DNA of 64,000 bases from Phycisphaerales bacterium (GTDB lineage: Bacteria > Planctomycetota > Phycisphaerae > Phycisphaerales > UBA1924), in assembly GCA_040221175.1 (NCBI GenBank), contig JAVJVK010000019.1, positions 124,001-188,000 on the forward strand. Reading direction: 5' to 3'. The notes under the pieces are model-generated. The model was not told the DNA's origin, made no database searches, and was given only the letters and a program-made list of their open reading frames with translations. How positions within the stretch are numbered: the stretch's first letter is position 1; every line of letters starts with the position of its first letter. Below are positions 62,801-64,000 of the stretch, piece after piece. Made by a program: the position numbers and the translations under genes.

Positions 62801-63696
62801 CCGACACCGACTGGCTCGTGCGTATCGAAGATGGCGTCGTCGAACATCGCACGCGGCGAGGCACGCCAAGGCGTGCCCTGGCGGGCGTCGATCTCGAACT
62901 GCGCCCCGGTGACGCGATTGCCCTGCTTGGGCCCAACGGCTCTGGAAAGTCCACGCTGCTGCGCACGATCGCGGGGCTTCAGTCGCTCGCGTCCGGCCGC
63001 GTCCACGCCCGCGCCGGGCTGCGCCTGGGCGTGGTCTTCCAGCACCCAGCCCTCGATCCGCTCCTGACCGTCCGCGAGAACCTGCGTCTCCAGGCGGCGC
63101 TCTTCGGGATCCCCGATACGGCAGGCCGCATCGAGCGGCTGTGCGGCGAGCAGGCCATCGACGACCGGCTGGATGATCGAGTCCGGACGCTCTCGGGCGG
63201 ACTCGTGCGACGCGTCGAATTCACGCGGGCGATCCTGGCCGAGCCGGACGTCCTGCTCCTGGATGAACCCACGGTCGGGCTGGACCTGCCCGCCCGAGCC
63301 GGGCTCCTGGGCGCCATCGATTCGTTGCGCGCTCATCGCCCGGACCTTGCCGTGGTCATGAGCACGCACCTGATGTCCGATGCCGAGCGCACTTCGACGG
63401 TCATGATGATGCACGAGGGCCGCATCGTGGCGTCCGGCGCTCCCGGCGACCTCGTCGCCAACCTGGGCTCGCTGCTCATCACGATTCCCCCCGGCGTTGA
63501 CGTGCCCGAGCCGGTTGAGTTCGAGCGTCGAGCCGACGGATCGGGCGTGGCTCGGCCCGCGGACGAATCACAACTCGCCGCGTGGACCGCCCGGCTTGCC
63601 GCACGGGGCATCGCCTTCAGCGTTCGTCCGCCCACGCTCGCCGACGCGTACCTGCACCTGGCCCGGGCGCCGCTGGATGGGGAGGTCGCGGCGTGA
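62794..63696 (+). CDS. ABC transporter ATP-binding protein
   Basis: This 300-residue ATPase has Walker A LLGPNGSGKSTLLRTI near 50, a Q-loop VVFQHPALDPLLTVRENL near 84, the signature LSGGLVRRVEF near 133, Walker B DVLLLDEPTVGLDLPARAG near 153 and the H-loop STHLMSDAE near 190. It lacks extra domains. The C-terminal 80 residues are typical of drug/NatA-type exporter ATPases. GTG 62794 is the start, inside the end of ctaB. It is followed (GTGA overlap) by a permease gene. Confidence 0.94.
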   Translation: MVADTDWLVRIEDGVVEHRTRRGTPRRALAGVDLELRPGDAIALLGPNGSGKSTLLRTIAGLQSLASGRVHARAGLRLGVVFQHPALDPLLTVRENLRLQAALFGIPDTAGRIERLCGEQAIDDRLDDRVRTLSGGLVRRVEFTRAILAEPDVLLLDEPTVGLDLPARAGLLGAIDSLRAHRPDLAVVMSTHLMSDAERTSTVMMMHEGRIVASGAPGDLVANLGSLLITIPPGVDVPEPVEFERRADGSGVARPADESQLAAWTARLAARGIAFSVRPPTLADAYLHLARAPLDGEVAA

Positions 63697-64000
63697 GTGG
63701 CGCGGGCGCGGCCATCGCGCTCGCCGGGCGCGAGGTGCGCCGACTGGTGCGCCAGCCGCTGCGCATTGCCGTGGCGATCGCCACGCCGGCGATGATGTGG
63801 TTGTTCGTGGCCAGCGGCTTTGCCGGCAGCATCCGCCCCGAGTCGCTGGGCGATGACGCAGCCTCGCTATCGCTCTACCTGGTGCCCGGCATGGCGTCGC
63901 TGGTCGTGCTGTTCAACGCGATCTTCGTCTCGATCTCGCTGATCGAGGATCGCCACGAGGGGTTTCTCCAGGCGGTGCTGGTCAGCCCGGCGCCGCGGTG
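63693..64000 (+). CDS. ABC-2 type transporter permease, 3' end outside the window
   Basis: The visible 102 residues begin at GTG 63693 and open MSGAGAAIALAGREVRRLVR, the amphipathic start of ABC-2 permeases. The first helix is IAVAIATPAMMWLFVASGF. LYLVPGMASLVVLFNAIF and SISLIEDRHEGFLQAVLVSP match the second helix and the E-R-E-G-T-like loop that contacts the ATPase. It pairs with the ATPase gene just before it. The role beside ctaB may be export linked to haem or oxidase assembly, but this is not shown. Confidence 0.88.
   Translation, partial: MSGAGAAIALAGREVRRLVRQPLRIAVAIATPAMMWLFVASGFAGSIRPESLGDDAASLSLYLVPGMASLVVLFNAIFVSISLIEDRHEGFLQAVLVSPAPR

Overview
The window looks like chromosome from a high-GC, Gram-negative, marine-type planctomycete, most likely of the Phycisphaerae. 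This is inferred from content and not from a marker-gene tree. The clues are a secreted protein ending in two dockerin-like EF-hand repeats, a heptosyltransferase with a heptose-bisphosphate phosphatase (LPS-type outer membrane), LL-diaminopimelate aminotransferase (DapL) with a meso-diaminopimelate-type MurE, a type II secretion secretin and ATPase, and many secreted or lipoprotein genes of unknown function. I see no transposase, integrase or CRISPR array.

Layout. 1-2160: the end of an M15 peptidase gene, tail to tail with a sigma-54 activator. 2395-6368: an unusual operon of a peptide-binding protein, one DppB-type permease and a voltage-gated cation channel. 6418-8724: a secreted helical-repeat protein and a ferredoxin-NADP reductase. 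8800-16830: queA, murE, murF and mraY, then a secreted CX4CH protein and a coiled-coil lipoprotein. 16989-19237: a small hypothetical gene, two LPS-core genes and tRNA-Ala. 19292-24055: a small lipoprotein, a Ca2+/cation antiporter, dapL and the dockerin-like secreted protein. 24056-24816: a long gap dense in hairpins, with a 17-codon ORF behind an extreme Shine-Dalgarno sequence and a textbook terminator, just before a threonine dehydratase-like gene. 25923-28307: two membrane proteins, a DUF1801 protein and an orphan H-box protein. 28304-34208: gspD, gspE and an MscS channel. 34425-35885: a vitamin B12-binding-type protein and a zinc-ribbon membrane protein. 35896-36433: a VOC-domain gene remnant and a 21-bp-period repeat array. 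36434-45556: an OPT transporter with a companion membrane protein, an ECF sigma factor with a DUF4349 protein, a DUF900 hydrolase, an Nramp-like carrier, a second 21-bp-period array and an alcohol dehydrogenase. 45619-51264: a fatty-acid/phospholipid cluster (rpmF-plsX-fabH-fabD, a polyproline lipoprotein, fabG). 51457-54955: recQ, a DUF4328 protein and an orphan CoA-transferase A subunit. 55040-60164: glmU-type uridylyltransferase, prs, rplY, pth, rpsF, ssb and rplI behind tRNA-Gln. 60516-64000: a secreted EEP-family phosphohydrolase, ctaB and an ABC exporter that runs off the right edge.

Working together, DapL, MurE, MurF, MraY and the GlmU-type enzyme supply a DAP-type peptidoglycan precursor pathway; GmhB and the heptosyltransferase point to LPS core; PlsX, FabH, FabD and FabG supply acyl chains; and GspD/GspE would export folded secreted proteins.

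The features least explained by known families are the structured region with the hyper-Shine-Dalgarno micro-ORF at 24390-24758, and two unrelated-sequence arrays (36224-36412 and 44260-44457) that share one geometry: a short palindrome every 21 bp with nine complete units. Long open frames opposite real genes are common at this GC content and were left out.
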